The translations under genes and the position numbers were made by a program. Below are positions 51,969 to 60,320 of a stretch of DNA of 64,000 nucleotides, one piece after another. Source of the stretch: UBA5069 sp964560495. GTDB lineage: Bacteria > Chloroflexota > Anaerolineae > Caldilineales > Caldilineaceae. The notes under the pieces are model-generated. The model searched no databases. It worked only from the letters and a program-made list of their open reading frames with translations, and had not been told where the DNA came from. Location: contig CAZLMM010000001.1 of NCBI GenBank assembly GCA_964560495.1, positions 158,578 to 222,577 on the forward strand. Direction: 5' to 3'. Numbering within the stretch: the stretch's first letter is position 1; each line of letters starts with the position of its first letter.

Positions 51969-52811
51969 ATGAGTTTTCTCACCCGTCGCCGCAGCCACAC
52001 CCGGTTGCTGCTCAGCCTCAACGTTCTGGTCATTGCCGCAATGCTGCTAAGCGGCTGCGGCGGCCTGCCTTTCGACCCAGCCGACCTGCCCTTCGTTGGC
52101 AACTTCCTGGGCGCAGAACCGACCCCCACCCCGACGCCCAGACCAACAGCCACCCCTACCCCAGAGCCGACAGCCACGCCAAAACCGGGCGAGACGCCTG
52201 TTCCGCCAACACCCACGCCTGTGCCCACTCCGGTGGTCACGATCCCTGACGGCTTTTCGCCTGTCATGGATGAAACCCGCGGTTACTCGCTGGCCGTGCC
52301 GCGCGGTTGGACGCCTCTGGACTTGCGCAGCCAGCAATTCCAAAACCTGGCCAACACCTTTGGCATGGGCGGGCAGCTCGGTCCCCTGAATGAATTCCTG
52401 GCCAGCCCAGACGGAGAAGCCCTGGGCGTCATCTACATCACTGACATCACTGCGGCGCTCTTTGGCGGCCTGCCCACGGCGCTCAATGTCTTTGTCATGG
52501 ATGCGCCAGGCTACACAGCCGAGACAGCCAAGGAGCTGGTGGAAGGTCTGCTAGAGGCCAATTCCAGCATGCTTGGCGACGTGAACATCGAAGCGCTCGA
52601 CGCCACCACCATCAACAACCTGCCAGCAGTCTCTGGCACGGCCTCCGCCAATCTAGCTTCTGTGGGGATGAATCAGGATGTATTCGCCAAAGTTGTCGGC
52701 CTGGTCGCCAATGACAAGGTCTACGTGCTCACGCTCTTGACCGCGCTGGATCAACGCGGTGCAAAGGAACCAGCCTTCGACCAGATTATCGGCACATTCC
52801 GCCCCGAATAG
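51969..52811 (+). CDS. Thr-Pro-rich lipoprotein with PsbP/DcrB-like domain
   Basis: The 280-residue lipoprotein has signal LNVLVIAAMLLSGC, then a stalk of PTPTP repeats (residues 50-88). Its 170-residue domain begins FSPVMDETRGYSLAVPRGWT and resembles the PsbP/DcrB fold. The ATG at 51969 lies 8 bases after AAGGAGG; ATG 51963 is also possible. It follows the kinases by 203 bases, a gap without recognisable features. Function unknown; cell-surface exposed by inference. Confidence 0.7.
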   Translation: MSFLTRRRSHTRLLLSLNVLVIAAMLLSGCGGLPFDPADLPFVGNFLGAEPTPTPTPRPTATPTPEPTATPKPGETPVPPTPTPVPTPVVTIPDGFSPVMDETRGYSLAVPRGWTPLDLRSQQFQNLANTFGMGGQLGPLNEFLASPDGEALGVIYITDITAALFGGLPTALNVFVMDAPGYTAETAKELVEGLLEANSSMLGDVNIEALDATTINNLPAVSGTASANLASVGMNQDVFAKVVGLVANDKVYVLTLLTALDQRGAKEPAFDQIIGTFRPE

Positions 52812-52837
52812 AGGTGGAACGAAGTCCTGGTGATTTA

Positions 52838-52871
52838 CGAACTACGGGCGCAACGATGCGCCCGTAGTTCG
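52838..52871. other. perfect 15-bp hairpin (CGAACTACGGGCGCA stem)
   Basis: CGAACTACGGGCGCA (52838-52852), loop ACGA, and TGCGCCCGTAGTTCG (52857-52871). It stands 26 bases after the lipoprotein stop and has no T-tract. It is probably a transcription-pausing or RNA-protecting stem, or a terminator needing a factor. Confidence 0.75.
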
Positions 52872-52947
52872 CGTCACGGGCTGAGCAACTTCTTCATTCC
52901 ACTGCGGCCTCCACCAATGAACTCATTCAGATTGTGCAGGTGTCACC

Positions 52948-55047
52948 ATGGTCTATTTTGGCTGCGACTACTATCCAGAACAGTGGGCCCAATGGCTGCC
53001 AGAGGGCGAGGCGCGCTGGTCGACTGACGCCCAGATGATGGCCGACGCCGGCTTCAATGTTGTGCGCCTGGCCGAATTCGCCTGGGGTCTTTTGGAGCCT
53101 GCCCGCGACCGCTTCGATTTCGCCTGGCTGGAACGAGTCGTCGACGTACTCGACCGCCAGGGACTGGGTATTGTGCTCTGCACGCCAACCGCCGCGCCGC
53201 CGCCCTGGCTCCTTCACGAACATCCGGACATCACCCAGGTCACCGCTGCAGGACAGCGAAAAGCAGCCGGCACGCGGCGCGAAGCGTGCGCCAATCACCC
53301 TATCTATCAGGAGCGCAGCAAGATTATTTGCGAGCGACTGGCGCACCATTTTGGCGAGCATCTTGCCGTGGTGGGTTGGCAGACCGACAACGAGTTTGGC
53401 TGTCATGACAGCGCCCGCTGCTACTGCGACTACTGCCAGCACGCGTTTAGACTCTGGCTCGAGCGCAAATATGGCGACATCGCAGCGCTCAACCACGCCT
53501 GGGGGGGTTCGTTCTGGGGCGAGACCTATGGCGATTGGGCCCACATTCCCATCCCACGGCTTTCGTCTGCCGAACGCAACCCCAGCCAGATGATAGACTT
53601 TTTCCGTTTCAGCAGCGACGTCTGGCGCAACTATCACAATGGGCAAATCGACTTGCTGCGGCGCTTCTCTCCGGGTCGTTTCGTCACCCATAATTTCATG
53701 GGATTTTTCTCTCAGTTGAACACCTATGAGATGGCTGAACGCCTGGACTTCGCCAGTTGGGACAACTATCACTACTATGGCGCTACGCCAGGAGTGATCG
53801 CAGCAACGCATGACCACATGTGGGGCGTGTTGCGACGCAATTTTTGGGTCATCGAACAGCAGGCGGGTCAGATCAACTGGTCTGTCTATAACCCGGCGAC
53901 GCTGCCCGACTTCGTGCGTCTCAAGACCTATCAGGCGGTCGGCCACGGCGCCGACGGTATCCTCTATTTTCGCTGGCGGCAGGCTCTGGCTGGTAGCGAG
54001 CAATATCACAGCGGACTGCTCGACTATGCCGGGCGGACCACTGCCGGCTATACAGAGGCGCAAGAGATCGGCGCCGAGTTGCAGCGACTGGCGTCCGCGC
54101 TGGAAGGAACGACCCCGCGACCACAGGTCGCCATCTTGCTCGATTACGACAGCCGCTGGTCGCTCCAGCTTCAGCCTCACAACAGGCTGCTGCGTGAGGA
54201 ATGGAGCGCCGACCATGTCAGCGACTCGCCCGCGCTGCGAGTGGATCGCAACGAACGCCGCGAATATCAGCCGCTGACAGGCGGAGCGCATCAAGGGTGG
54301 CCCTATCTTGCCCCATACATTGCCCTTTGGGAGCGCAACACGCAGGTCGCCATCATCTCTCCCGATGAAGACTTGACCTCCTACAAGGTGGTCTGCGCGC
54401 CGTTTCTCCAGGTCGTCCGTCCAAACGTGGCCGAGAACCTGCGGCGCTTCGTGGCGGCGGGCGGCGTGCTCATTTTGGGGCCGCGCAGCGGCTTCAAAGA
54501 CGAACACAACAAATTGCTGCCAGCGCCCCAACCCGGACCGCTGGCTGACTTGACGGGCACGACGGTGCGCTTCTTCGACTCCCTCGAACCTGATCGGCTC
54601 AACGTGTTGCGCTGGGAGCACGCACCTGCGCCCCATCGGACAGAGGTAGGCGTGTGGGCCGAAGTGCTCGATGCTCACGATGCCGATGTCCTGGCGCGCT
54701 ACAGTCAGGGTTGGTACGCTGGCGAAGCGGCGATCACCAGTCGGCAACATACGGGCGGCGGCGCTGCAATTCATATTGGCTGTATGGGCGGCCCTGCGCT
54801 CTATGAGAACCTCTTTTCGTGGCTGTTGCCACAGGTGGGCGTGAATCCTCTATTGGCGCCAGTGGGCGGCGTGGAGGCGTGCGCTCGCGAGGACGACGCC
54901 GGGCGACGGGTCGTCTTTTTGCTCAATCACTCGACGCTGATGCACAACATCACGTTGGCGCACCCGGTCGTCGATCTCATCAGCGGTCAGGCGTATGACG
55001 GCCAGATCGCCCTTCGCCCTGGTCAGGTGGTCGTGTATGAGGAGTAG
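52948..55047 (+). CDS. beta-galactosidase, glycoside hydrolase family 42
   Basis: The 699-residue enzyme starts directly with the GH42 barrel (GCDYYPEQWAQWLPEGE). The acid/base Glu is in WQTDNEFG, the nucleophile Glu in FWVIEQQAGQINW, and a zinc-type Cys cluster in CHDSARCYCDYC. A trimerisation domain and a beta-sandwich follow. It has no signal peptide, so it is intracellular and hydrolyses imported galactosides. The PyrD-like gene follows after 3 bases. Confidence 0.92.
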   Translation: MVYFGCDYYPEQWAQWLPEGEARWSTDAQMMADAGFNVVRLAEFAWGLLEPARDRFDFAWLERVVDVLDRQGLGIVLCTPTAAPPPWLLHEHPDITQVTAAGQRKAAGTRREACANHPIYQERSKIICERLAHHFGEHLAVVGWQTDNEFGCHDSARCYCDYCQHAFRLWLERKYGDIAALNHAWGGSFWGETYGDWAHIPIPRLSSAERNPSQMIDFFRFSSDVWRNYHNGQIDLLRRFSPGRFVTHNFMGFFSQLNTYEMAERLDFASWDNYHYYGATPGVIAATHDHMWGVLRRNFWVIEQQAGQINWSVYNPATLPDFVRLKTYQAVGHGADGILYFRWRQALAGSEQYHSGLLDYAGRTTAGYTEAQEIGAELQRLASALEGTTPRPQVAILLDYDSRWSLQLQPHNRLLREEWSADHVSDSPALRVDRNERREYQPLTGGAHQGWPYLAPYIALWERNTQVAIISPDEDLTSYKVVCAPFLQVVRPNVAENLRRFVAAGGVLILGPRSGFKDEHNKLLPAPQPGPLADLTGTTVRFFDSLEPDRLNVLRWEHAPAPHRTEVGVWAEVLDAHDADVLARYSQGWYAGEAAITSRQHTGGGAAIHIGCMGGPALYENLFSWLLPQVGVNPLLAPVGGVEACAREDDAGRRVVFLLNHSTLMHNITLAHPVVDLISGQAYDGQIALRPGQVVVYEE

Positions 55048-55050
55048 TCA

Positions 55051-55902
55051 GTGATCGATCTGGCGCCCCATCACAAGCATGGACTGGTCGTCTCCAGCCC
55101 GGTGCTGCTGGCAGGCGGCGTGCTCGGCGCCGGCGACTCGTTGCCGCCCGGCCTTGACGCCACGTCTTTGGGAGCAATCGTCATTGGCCCTCTCACAGAG
55201 CGCAGTCGCGCCGGCTCAGCAACGCCGCGGCTGGCCGAGTTTCCAGGCGGTTTCGTCCTGGACGCCGGCGGGCAAAATCGGGGCGTCGATGCAACGCTGC
55301 GCCATTCTCAGCGGATGTGGCCGGGTCTGGGCTGTCCGATCATCATACAGTTGGCGGACCATCAGCCCCAAGCGCTGACAGCCAGCGCCAGACGTCTGGC
55401 AGCCGACCCCAGCATTCACGGTTTCGAGCTCCTCTTACCGATCAACGCAGACAACGAGGTCGCTCGCGGTCTGGTCAAAACGCTGGTGCGCGCGAGCGAT
55501 CTGCCAGTCTGGGTCAAGTTGCCGTTGGAGGCTGCCCCGCAGCTCGCATCATCCTCGGTGGAATGTGGCGCGGTCGGGTTAGTGGTGGCGCAGCCGCCCG
55601 TGGGAACGGTTCGTCGCAACGCGACGGATGGGAGCGTGCACTGGGTGACCGGCAGCGTTTTCAGCGCCGCCGTCTTTCCCCTTGTGCTGCGCGCCTTGCG
55701 CATAGTGGAACGCATGGCCCTGCCGGCGGCGTTGATCGCTGCGGGCGGGCTGAACAATGCGGAACAGGTCGATCAAGCGCTGGCCGCCGGTGCGCAGGCC
55801 GTACAGATCGACAGTCTGGTCTGGGCGGAGCCAGCGCTGGTCAGGATGATTGGGGAAAGAGGGGAAGCTGGCGCGGCGGCAGACGCCCATCGAGCAAGAT
55901 GA
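55051..55902 (+). CDS. divergent PyrD-like (DHODH-fold) protein lacking the active-site segment
   Basis: The 283-residue protein follows the dihydroorotate dehydrogenase pattern: SSPVLLAGGVLGAGDSL, LGAIVIGPLTERSRAGSATP, PRLAEFPGGFVLD, LPVWVKLPLEAA, and the phosphate-binding end IAAGGLNNAEQVDQALAAGA. The usual NxSCPN region with the catalytic Cys reads ELLLPINADN here, so dehydrogenation by the normal mechanism is doubtful. It probably still binds FMN. Its 3' end overlaps the convergent radical SAM gene by 62 bases. Confidence 0.7.
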   Translation: MIDLAPHHKHGLVVSSPVLLAGGVLGAGDSLPPGLDATSLGAIVIGPLTERSRAGSATPRLAEFPGGFVLDAGGQNRGVDATLRHSQRMWPGLGCPIIIQLADHQPQALTASARRLAADPSIHGFELLLPINADNEVARGLVKTLVRASDLPVWVKLPLEAAPQLASSSVECGAVGLVVAQPPVGTVRRNATDGSVHWVTGSVFSAAVFPLVLRALRIVERMALPAALIAAGGLNNAEQVDQALAAGAQAVQIDSLVWAEPALVRMIGERGEAGAAADAHRAR

Positions 55903-57007
55903 AGGCGCTGGCCCGCTCCACGTTGCGCACACCGATAGCGCGCAGGTGAGCCAGTTCGTTGATCGTTTGTCTGCGCCTGGCGGCGAGGATGGCGTCGGCG
56001 GTCTTTGGACCGATGCCGGGCACGCGCAGGAGGTCTGGTCGACTGGCCCGGTTGACCTCCACCGGCGTCTGGAGCAGATTCTCGTTGGCCCAGGCCAGCT
56101 TTGGGTCGAGCAGCATGGGCAGGCGTGCATCTTGCGTGAACGGCAGGTCCTCAAAGCTCCAGCCATAATCGCGCAGCAAAAAACTCGCCTGATAGAGCCG
56201 CAGCTCGCGCACATCGGCTGTGGGAGGCAAACCGTCGAATGGTGTATGGGGGACAGGATGAAAGGCCGAAAAATAGGCGCGCCGCAGTCCCAACTGTCGA
56301 TAGAGGGTCTCCGTCGTCTGGAGGAGCTCTACGTCTGTGTCGCCGACAGCGCCCACGACAAATTGGGTGACGATGGACGCTCGCAGCCCCTCTTGCTGGC
56401 GCAATTGGGCGATCCACTGCAAACGCATGAAGAGTTCTTTCCAGAAGTCCTTCTTTGGAGCGAGTGCTTCCAGGCGTTGGGGCGTTGCGCCTTCCAGATT
56501 CACCGACACACGGTCGGCCAACTGCATGGTGCGGCGAATCTGGTCATATTCAGCGCCCGGCATGACTTTGAGGTGGATGTAGCCTCGATAGTTGTACTTG
56601 TTGCGCAGAATCTCCGCTGTATCAATGATCTTGTCTTGCGCCGTCACACCCCCTTTGATGATGCCCGATGAAAGAAAAATGCCGTCGGCCAGACCGGCGC
56701 GCTGCACCAGGCTGAACGCCTTGGCCATTTCGTCGGGTTGAAAGGTGATGCGCCGGGTCTGGCTGCGACCGGCGCGGAAAGGACAATAGAAGCAGTTGCG
56801 CTCACACGCTGTGGTCATCATTGCCTTGACGATGGGTTTCTTTCCCGTAGGCGTGGAGACTTCCGTGATACACGGCAAGGACTTGGGCGCACGCGCGCCT
56901 GATGCTTCTTTCTCGGCCACCGGCTCAACGCCAGCAGGCTCGAAGCGCGCTGCATCATCGAGTAGAGAGAGCTTTTGCACCGGGTCGGGCGTCGTGTGTA
57001 CGATCAT
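55841..57007 (-). CDS. radical SAM/HhH DNA modification-repair protein
   Basis: The 388-residue protein has the radical SAM cluster motif CERNCFYC (in MMTTACERNCFYCPF), a barrel (GIFLSSGIIKGGV, YRGYIHLKVMPGAEYDQI) and a C-terminal helix-hairpin-helix (DLLRVPGIGPKTADAILAAR). This matches the family annotated as a putative DNA modification/repair radical SAM protein, often linked to a uracil-DNA-glycosylase-like partner. The ATG at 57007 has GAGG upstream. A perfect SOS promoter lies at 57051-57079, so it is damage-inducible by inference. Confidence 0.87.
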   Translation of the reverse strand: MIVHTTPDPVQKLSLLDDAARFEPAGVEPVAEKEASGARAPKSLPCITEVSTPTGKKPIVKAMMTTACERNCFYCPFRAGRSQTRRITFQPDEMAKAFSLVQRAGLADGIFLSSGIIKGGVTAQDKIIDTAEILRNKYNYRGYIHLKVMPGAEYDQIRRTMQLADRVSVNLEGATPQRLEALAPKKDFWKELFMRLQWIAQLRQQEGLRASIVTQFVVGAVGDTDVELLQTTETLYRQLGLRRAYFSAFHPVPHTPFDGLPPTADVRELRLYQASFLLRDYGWSFEDLPFTQDARLPMLLDPKLAWANENLLQTPVEVNRASRPDLLRVPGIGPKTADAILAARRRQTINELAHLRAIGVRNVERASAFILLDGRLPPRQLPLFPQSS

Positions 57008-57050
57008 ACAGCCTCACGGAGTCACAGAGAAGACGCGATATCTGAAGGGT

Positions 57051-57079
57051 ATTATAGCGAACTTTTGTTCTATCGCCAA
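57051..57079 (-). promoter_or_regulatory. SOS promoter of the radical SAM repair gene
   Basis: On the minus strand TTGGCG, 17 bases, TATAAT. The spacer holds GAACAAAAGTTC, a perfect GAAC-N4-GTTC box (57059-57070). Position and spacing equal those at 8228-8256, and both spacers begin ATAGAAC. The leader is about 37 bases. The rest of 57080-57292 has no other gene. Confidence 0.87.
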
Positions 57080-57292
57080 AAGCGAAGAGGAGCGAACTCA
57101 GCGCTTGCAGCGAATTCATCAGTCAACGTTCAATGTGCATGCCCACGTACAGCGGGGCACACGTGGGCGTGCAGACTCGACGATTGCAAAAAAAATTTGA
57201 TTGGTCAAGGTGTCAATTTGAGATGCAGCTCAGTCAAAATGATCTGGGTCAGATAGAAGTGCACCCGGTCAAGATAGAGAGGAACAAGGAAA

Positions 57293-57742
57293 GTGCGAGC
57301 GGTGGTGCAGCGTGTGCAAGGAGCGCGGGTGGAGGTGGACAGTGCAGTCGTCGGTGAAATTGGGCCGGGCTATTTGATTTTCCTGGGAGTCAGCCACAGC
57401 GACAGCGATGCCGAGGCAACGTATCTGGCGCGCAAGATCGCCAGCCTGCGGGTCTTCGAGGATGCTGATGGCAAGATGAATCTGTCGCTGGCGGAAGTTG
57501 GCGGCGCAGCGTTGGTGGTCAGCCAGTTCACGCTCTATGGCGACGCCCGCAAAGGGCGACGACCGAGTTTCAGCCATGCGGCGCGCCCGGAGCACGCCGA
57601 GCCGCTCTATCTTCACTTTTGCCGCCAGATGGAGGCCGAGGGCGTTGCGATAGCGCGCGGCGTCTTTCAGGCGCACATGCAGGTGACTTTGGTCAACGAC
57701 GGGCCAGTAACGCTCTGGCTGGACACAGCAGAAATGATGTAG
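57293..57742 (+). CDS. dtd: D-aminoacyl-tRNA deacylase
   Basis: The 149-residue enzyme has both family signatures: VVSQFTLYGDARKGRRPSF, with the Ser-Gln-Thr active-site loop, and VNDGPVTLWLDT (NxGPxT-type loop). It removes D-amino acids (and Gly) mischarged on tRNA. GTG start at 57293 with AAGGAAA upstream. It is followed after 41 bases by a gene of unknown function. Confidence 0.94.
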   Translation: MRAVVQRVQGARVEVDSAVVGEIGPGYLIFLGVSHSDSDAEATYLARKIASLRVFEDADGKMNLSLAEVGGAALVVSQFTLYGDARKGRRPSFSHAARPEHAEPLYLHFCRQMEAEGVAIARGVFQAHMQVTLVNDGPVTLWLDTAEMM

Positions 57743-57783
57743 TTCATCATCCATGGGGCGCTGACAGCGCCAAAGGAGGAACA

Positions 57784-58377
57784 ATGCAGCTTGATAGTCA
57801 TGTGCTTGCCGAAAGCCCCGGCGCTTATCTCGACATTGCGCTGTCAATGGTCGAGGAGCTGGAGGAATATCTTATCAAGGATGATCTCTATCGCACCATC
57901 ATTGTGCGCACGCCAAAGGGGGAAATGCGCCTGCAGATGACGGGCGGCGATCTGCTGACGCGCCTGTATCGGCTGAACGGTGAACGGGATCGCCTGACGC
58001 CAGCGCAGCAAGCGCAACTTGATGCGCTCAATCAGCGCGCTGAACAGACCATGTACGGATTGAAAACGCGCTTCAACCAACGTTTGCAGCGCGAAATCAA
58101 AGCGCGCCTGGACAGCCTGAAGTGGTATCTGGACGAGAGCAGCGAAGACCGGGCGCGGGCGCGGGCAAATTATCCATACGAGATTCGCAATCGCCAACGC
58201 ATCGAAGAGATACTGAAACGTTTGGCCGGCGACCTGCCCAGCGAACTGGCAGAACAACTGCGCGCGCTGGACAATCGTCTGCGCATGCTCACCATTCGCG
58301 GGGAATTTGTCTGGGATGCACAGCTTCAGCACATCTTTCCTCAAAACCCCTATTGGTATCTCTATGCGTCCGTGTAG
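57784..58377 (+). CDS. conserved helical protein of unknown function
   Basis: This 197-residue protein is not recognised. It is largely alpha-helical and charged, with LTPAQQAQLDALNQRAEQ and a basic helix (RFNQRLQREIKARLDSLKWYL, about 105-125). It ends in an aromatic tail (FPQNPYWYLYASV). There is no signal peptide or membrane segment. The ATG follows AAAGGAGGA at good spacing. It probably shares the transcript of dtd. A paired helical fold such as a nucleic-acid or protein scaffold is possible but not shown. Confidence 0.7.
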   Translation: MQLDSHVLAESPGAYLDIALSMVEELEEYLIKDDLYRTIIVRTPKGEMRLQMTGGDLLTRLYRLNGERDRLTPAQQAQLDALNQRAEQTMYGLKTRFNQRLQREIKARLDSLKWYLDESSEDRARARANYPYEIRNRQRIEEILKRLAGDLPSELAEQLRALDNRLRMLTIRGEFVWDAQLQHIFPQNPYWYLYASV

Positions 58378-58421
58378 ATGGTCATATGCCGCTTCGCCAA
58401 ACACTCTCTATTGGCGGATGG

Positions 58422-58452
58422 CTTCCTGGAAGCAAGGGGAGCTTCCAGGAAG
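58422..58452. other. perfect 12-bp hairpin after the unknown gene
   Basis: CTTCCTGGAAGC (58422-58433) and GCTTCCAGGAAG (58441-58452) enclose a 7-base loop; flanking CACTCT and AGAGTG can extend the stem. There is no T-run. It sits between two convergent genes. Confidence 0.65.
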
Positions 58453-58508
58453 AGTGTGAGCGAGCATGAGTGTATTGTCCAGAAATCAATCAATATAAAG
58501 AGCGTTTT

Positions 58509-59963
58509 TCATGGACGCAAAAGGGCGGCGTCCACTGTTTGATGGAGCGACGGCCAAAGAACTGCCATCTGCGAAGGATCCTGGTCTACTTCGGTGTATT
58601 GCAGAAAGAGGATGGACGGATCGCCAATCTGGTGCCATAGAGAAGGGTTCTCTCGAACCTGGCCTACTGGCGTTCGCGAATTGACAGGAAATGAGTATTC
58701 GCCGTTAGTCAGGCGGAGATGGGTGTCCTCAAGGCGGTCTATCAGGGTGCTGAGGTCTGCGCCAGCGCGGCTGATCGCATCGGTGATCAGCCAGATCGAG
58801 TCATAGGCAGCGAAGGCCGATTCGTCTGGCCAACGCCCCAGCAGGCGCTGAAACTCCTGGGCAAAAGCCAGGCCCTCCTCATCCATCATAGGAGGCCATG
58901 CTCCCGTGCGATTGACGACCGTGTAGCGCCCTTCTGCACCCATCCGCTGCCAGAACTGGTTTCCAGCCAACGCACTGCGCGATGTCACGAGCACAGTTTG
59001 TTTCTGCGGGCCGATTCCGTTGTCGAGGAGCTGACGTTGCAGATCCAACGCTGCCTCACCGCTGAGTCGGTTGAAGATGACATCAGGCGCAGCGTCGCGC
59101 GCCACAATACGGGCAATCAAGGAAGAATAATCCTGTGTGGGGAGATCAACCATGAGCACCTCGTGTTCGACGCCCACGTCTCGCAACCCGCGGGCAACCG
59201 TCGCCGCCTGCTTTTCCCCAGAGACAGTGTTCTCGGCGACGATAATCGCAGATTGTCTTTGATCTCCATTGTAATCGCCCACCTGGCTCATCCATGCGCC
59301 CATAGCAGCCGAGAATTGGTCCTCATTGGCGGTCAGGCGAAAGATCTCATTCTGAAGCGTAGCAGTCAATCCGCTTTCCATCGCCCCAATTGCCAGGAAG
59401 GGCGTGGCAAAACGGTGGGCAACATCAAGAATCGTCATGGCTGAATCTTCATGAACACCGCCCACAAGCGCAACAGCACACTCTTCGGTGATCAACTCCA
59501 TGGCAACGCGCGCCGCCTGGTTGGGGTCGCCGCCCGAATCGTAGGTGACGAGACGAATTGACTTGCCGCCTGCACCCCCGGCGGCATTCACCTTTTCCAC
59601 TGCAAGGGTCAGCGCCGCTTGTAAGCTAATGGCCGAAATCATCCCGACAGGATGCGAGAGAGGCAAAATTGCGCCGACAACAACTTTATCGGTGAGATTG
59701 AGGGAAGTCAAGGGACAGGACACTTGGGGAACAGGCGTTGCAGGTGCAGAGGCGTCGCCGATTGCTGTCGCCGTCACCTCCACAGTCATGGGCACAGGCA
59801 CGAAGACGACCTGGGGCGTCGCGGGTTCAGATTGGGCGGGCAAAGGGGTGACTGGTATCGGGTTAGCGCAACCCGCCAGCAGGGCCACTGCGAGCAACAG
59901 CCCTGCTTGCCACATGACTGAACGGAATCTATGAAGATGACGAACGAGGAGTCGCGGGTTCAT
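58509..59963 (-). CDS. LivJ-type branched-chain amino acid/amide-binding lipoprotein
   Basis: The 484-residue lipoprotein (lipobox VALLAGC near residue 31) is a type I periplasmic binding protein. It has VVGAILPLSHPVGMISAISL, LVTYDSGGDPNQAARVAMEL, ALVGGVHEDSAMTILDVAH and AFAAYDSIWLITDAI. It resembles receptor-type ligand binders for branched-chain amino acids, amides or urea. No permease or ATPase genes are adjacent. The promoter at 60085-60113 gives a 5' leader of about 115 bases. Confidence 0.83.
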   Translation of the reverse strand: MNPRLLVRHLHRFRSVMWQAGLLLAVALLAGCANPIPVTPLPAQSEPATPQVVFVPVPMTVEVTATAIGDASAPATPVPQVSCPLTSLNLTDKVVVGAILPLSHPVGMISAISLQAALTLAVEKVNAAGGAGGKSIRLVTYDSGGDPNQAARVAMELITEECAVALVGGVHEDSAMTILDVAHRFATPFLAIGAMESGLTATLQNEIFRLTANEDQFSAAMGAWMSQVGDYNGDQRQSAIIVAENTVSGEKQAATVARGLRDVGVEHEVLMVDLPTQDYSSLIARIVARDAAPDVIFNRLSGEAALDLQRQLLDNGIGPQKQTVLVTSRSALAGNQFWQRMGAEGRYTVVNRTGAWPPMMDEEGLAFAQEFQRLLGRWPDESAFAAYDSIWLITDAISRAGADLSTLIDRLEDTHLRLTNGEYSFPVNSRTPVGQVRENPSLWHQIGDPSILFLQYTEVDQDPSQMAVLWPSLHQTVDAALLRP

Positions 59964-60084
59964 TGGAAATAGTGATGGCAGCGGCAGTGACCATTGATCA
60001 TGCAGTGAGGCGGGTCTCCTGGAGGCGAAAAATGAATCTTACTGACGATTGGAGTGTGAGTCGTAACAGCAGGGTGTAATCTGG

Positions 60085-60113
60085 AGTATAGCATCGAGGG
60101 GATGCGGCGTCAA
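60085..60113 (-). promoter_or_regulatory. sigma70-type promoter of the LivJ-like gene
   Basis: Minus strand: TTGACG, 17 bases, TATACT. The hexamers and spacing match those of the Dpp-like operon. The surrounding 59964-60320 gap otherwise only holds the divergent promoter at 60255. Confidence 0.75.
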
Positions 60114-60254
60114 ACATCACGGTTGGGGAAGGAAGCGGCCTCAGACACGGGGCGTCAGATGGCGGTATGCCCCAAGCGCCAATACGCCATGCCGGGGATA
60201 CTCAGGAAGCCCCCAGCTTGTACAGTACGCCCGTCTTATGGTTGCGAGGGAGCT

Positions 60255-60283
60255 TTGACACGATAAGAGGCGAGTGCTATACT
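60255..60283 (+). promoter_or_regulatory. consensus sigma70-type promoter of the OpuAC-like gene
   Basis: TTGACA (60255-60260), 17 bases, TATACT (60278-60283), followed by a short leader and GGGGGAAAC before the ATG at 60321. This is the best consensus match in the window. Confidence 0.85.
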
Positions 60284-60320
60284 CACGCCACCTATTCACC
60301 TAATTCGATTCGGGGGAAAC

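Noticed and set aside
52927..54774. 615-codon open frame antisense to the GH42 gene
   Set aside because: Shadow of the beta-galactosidase; no family pattern.
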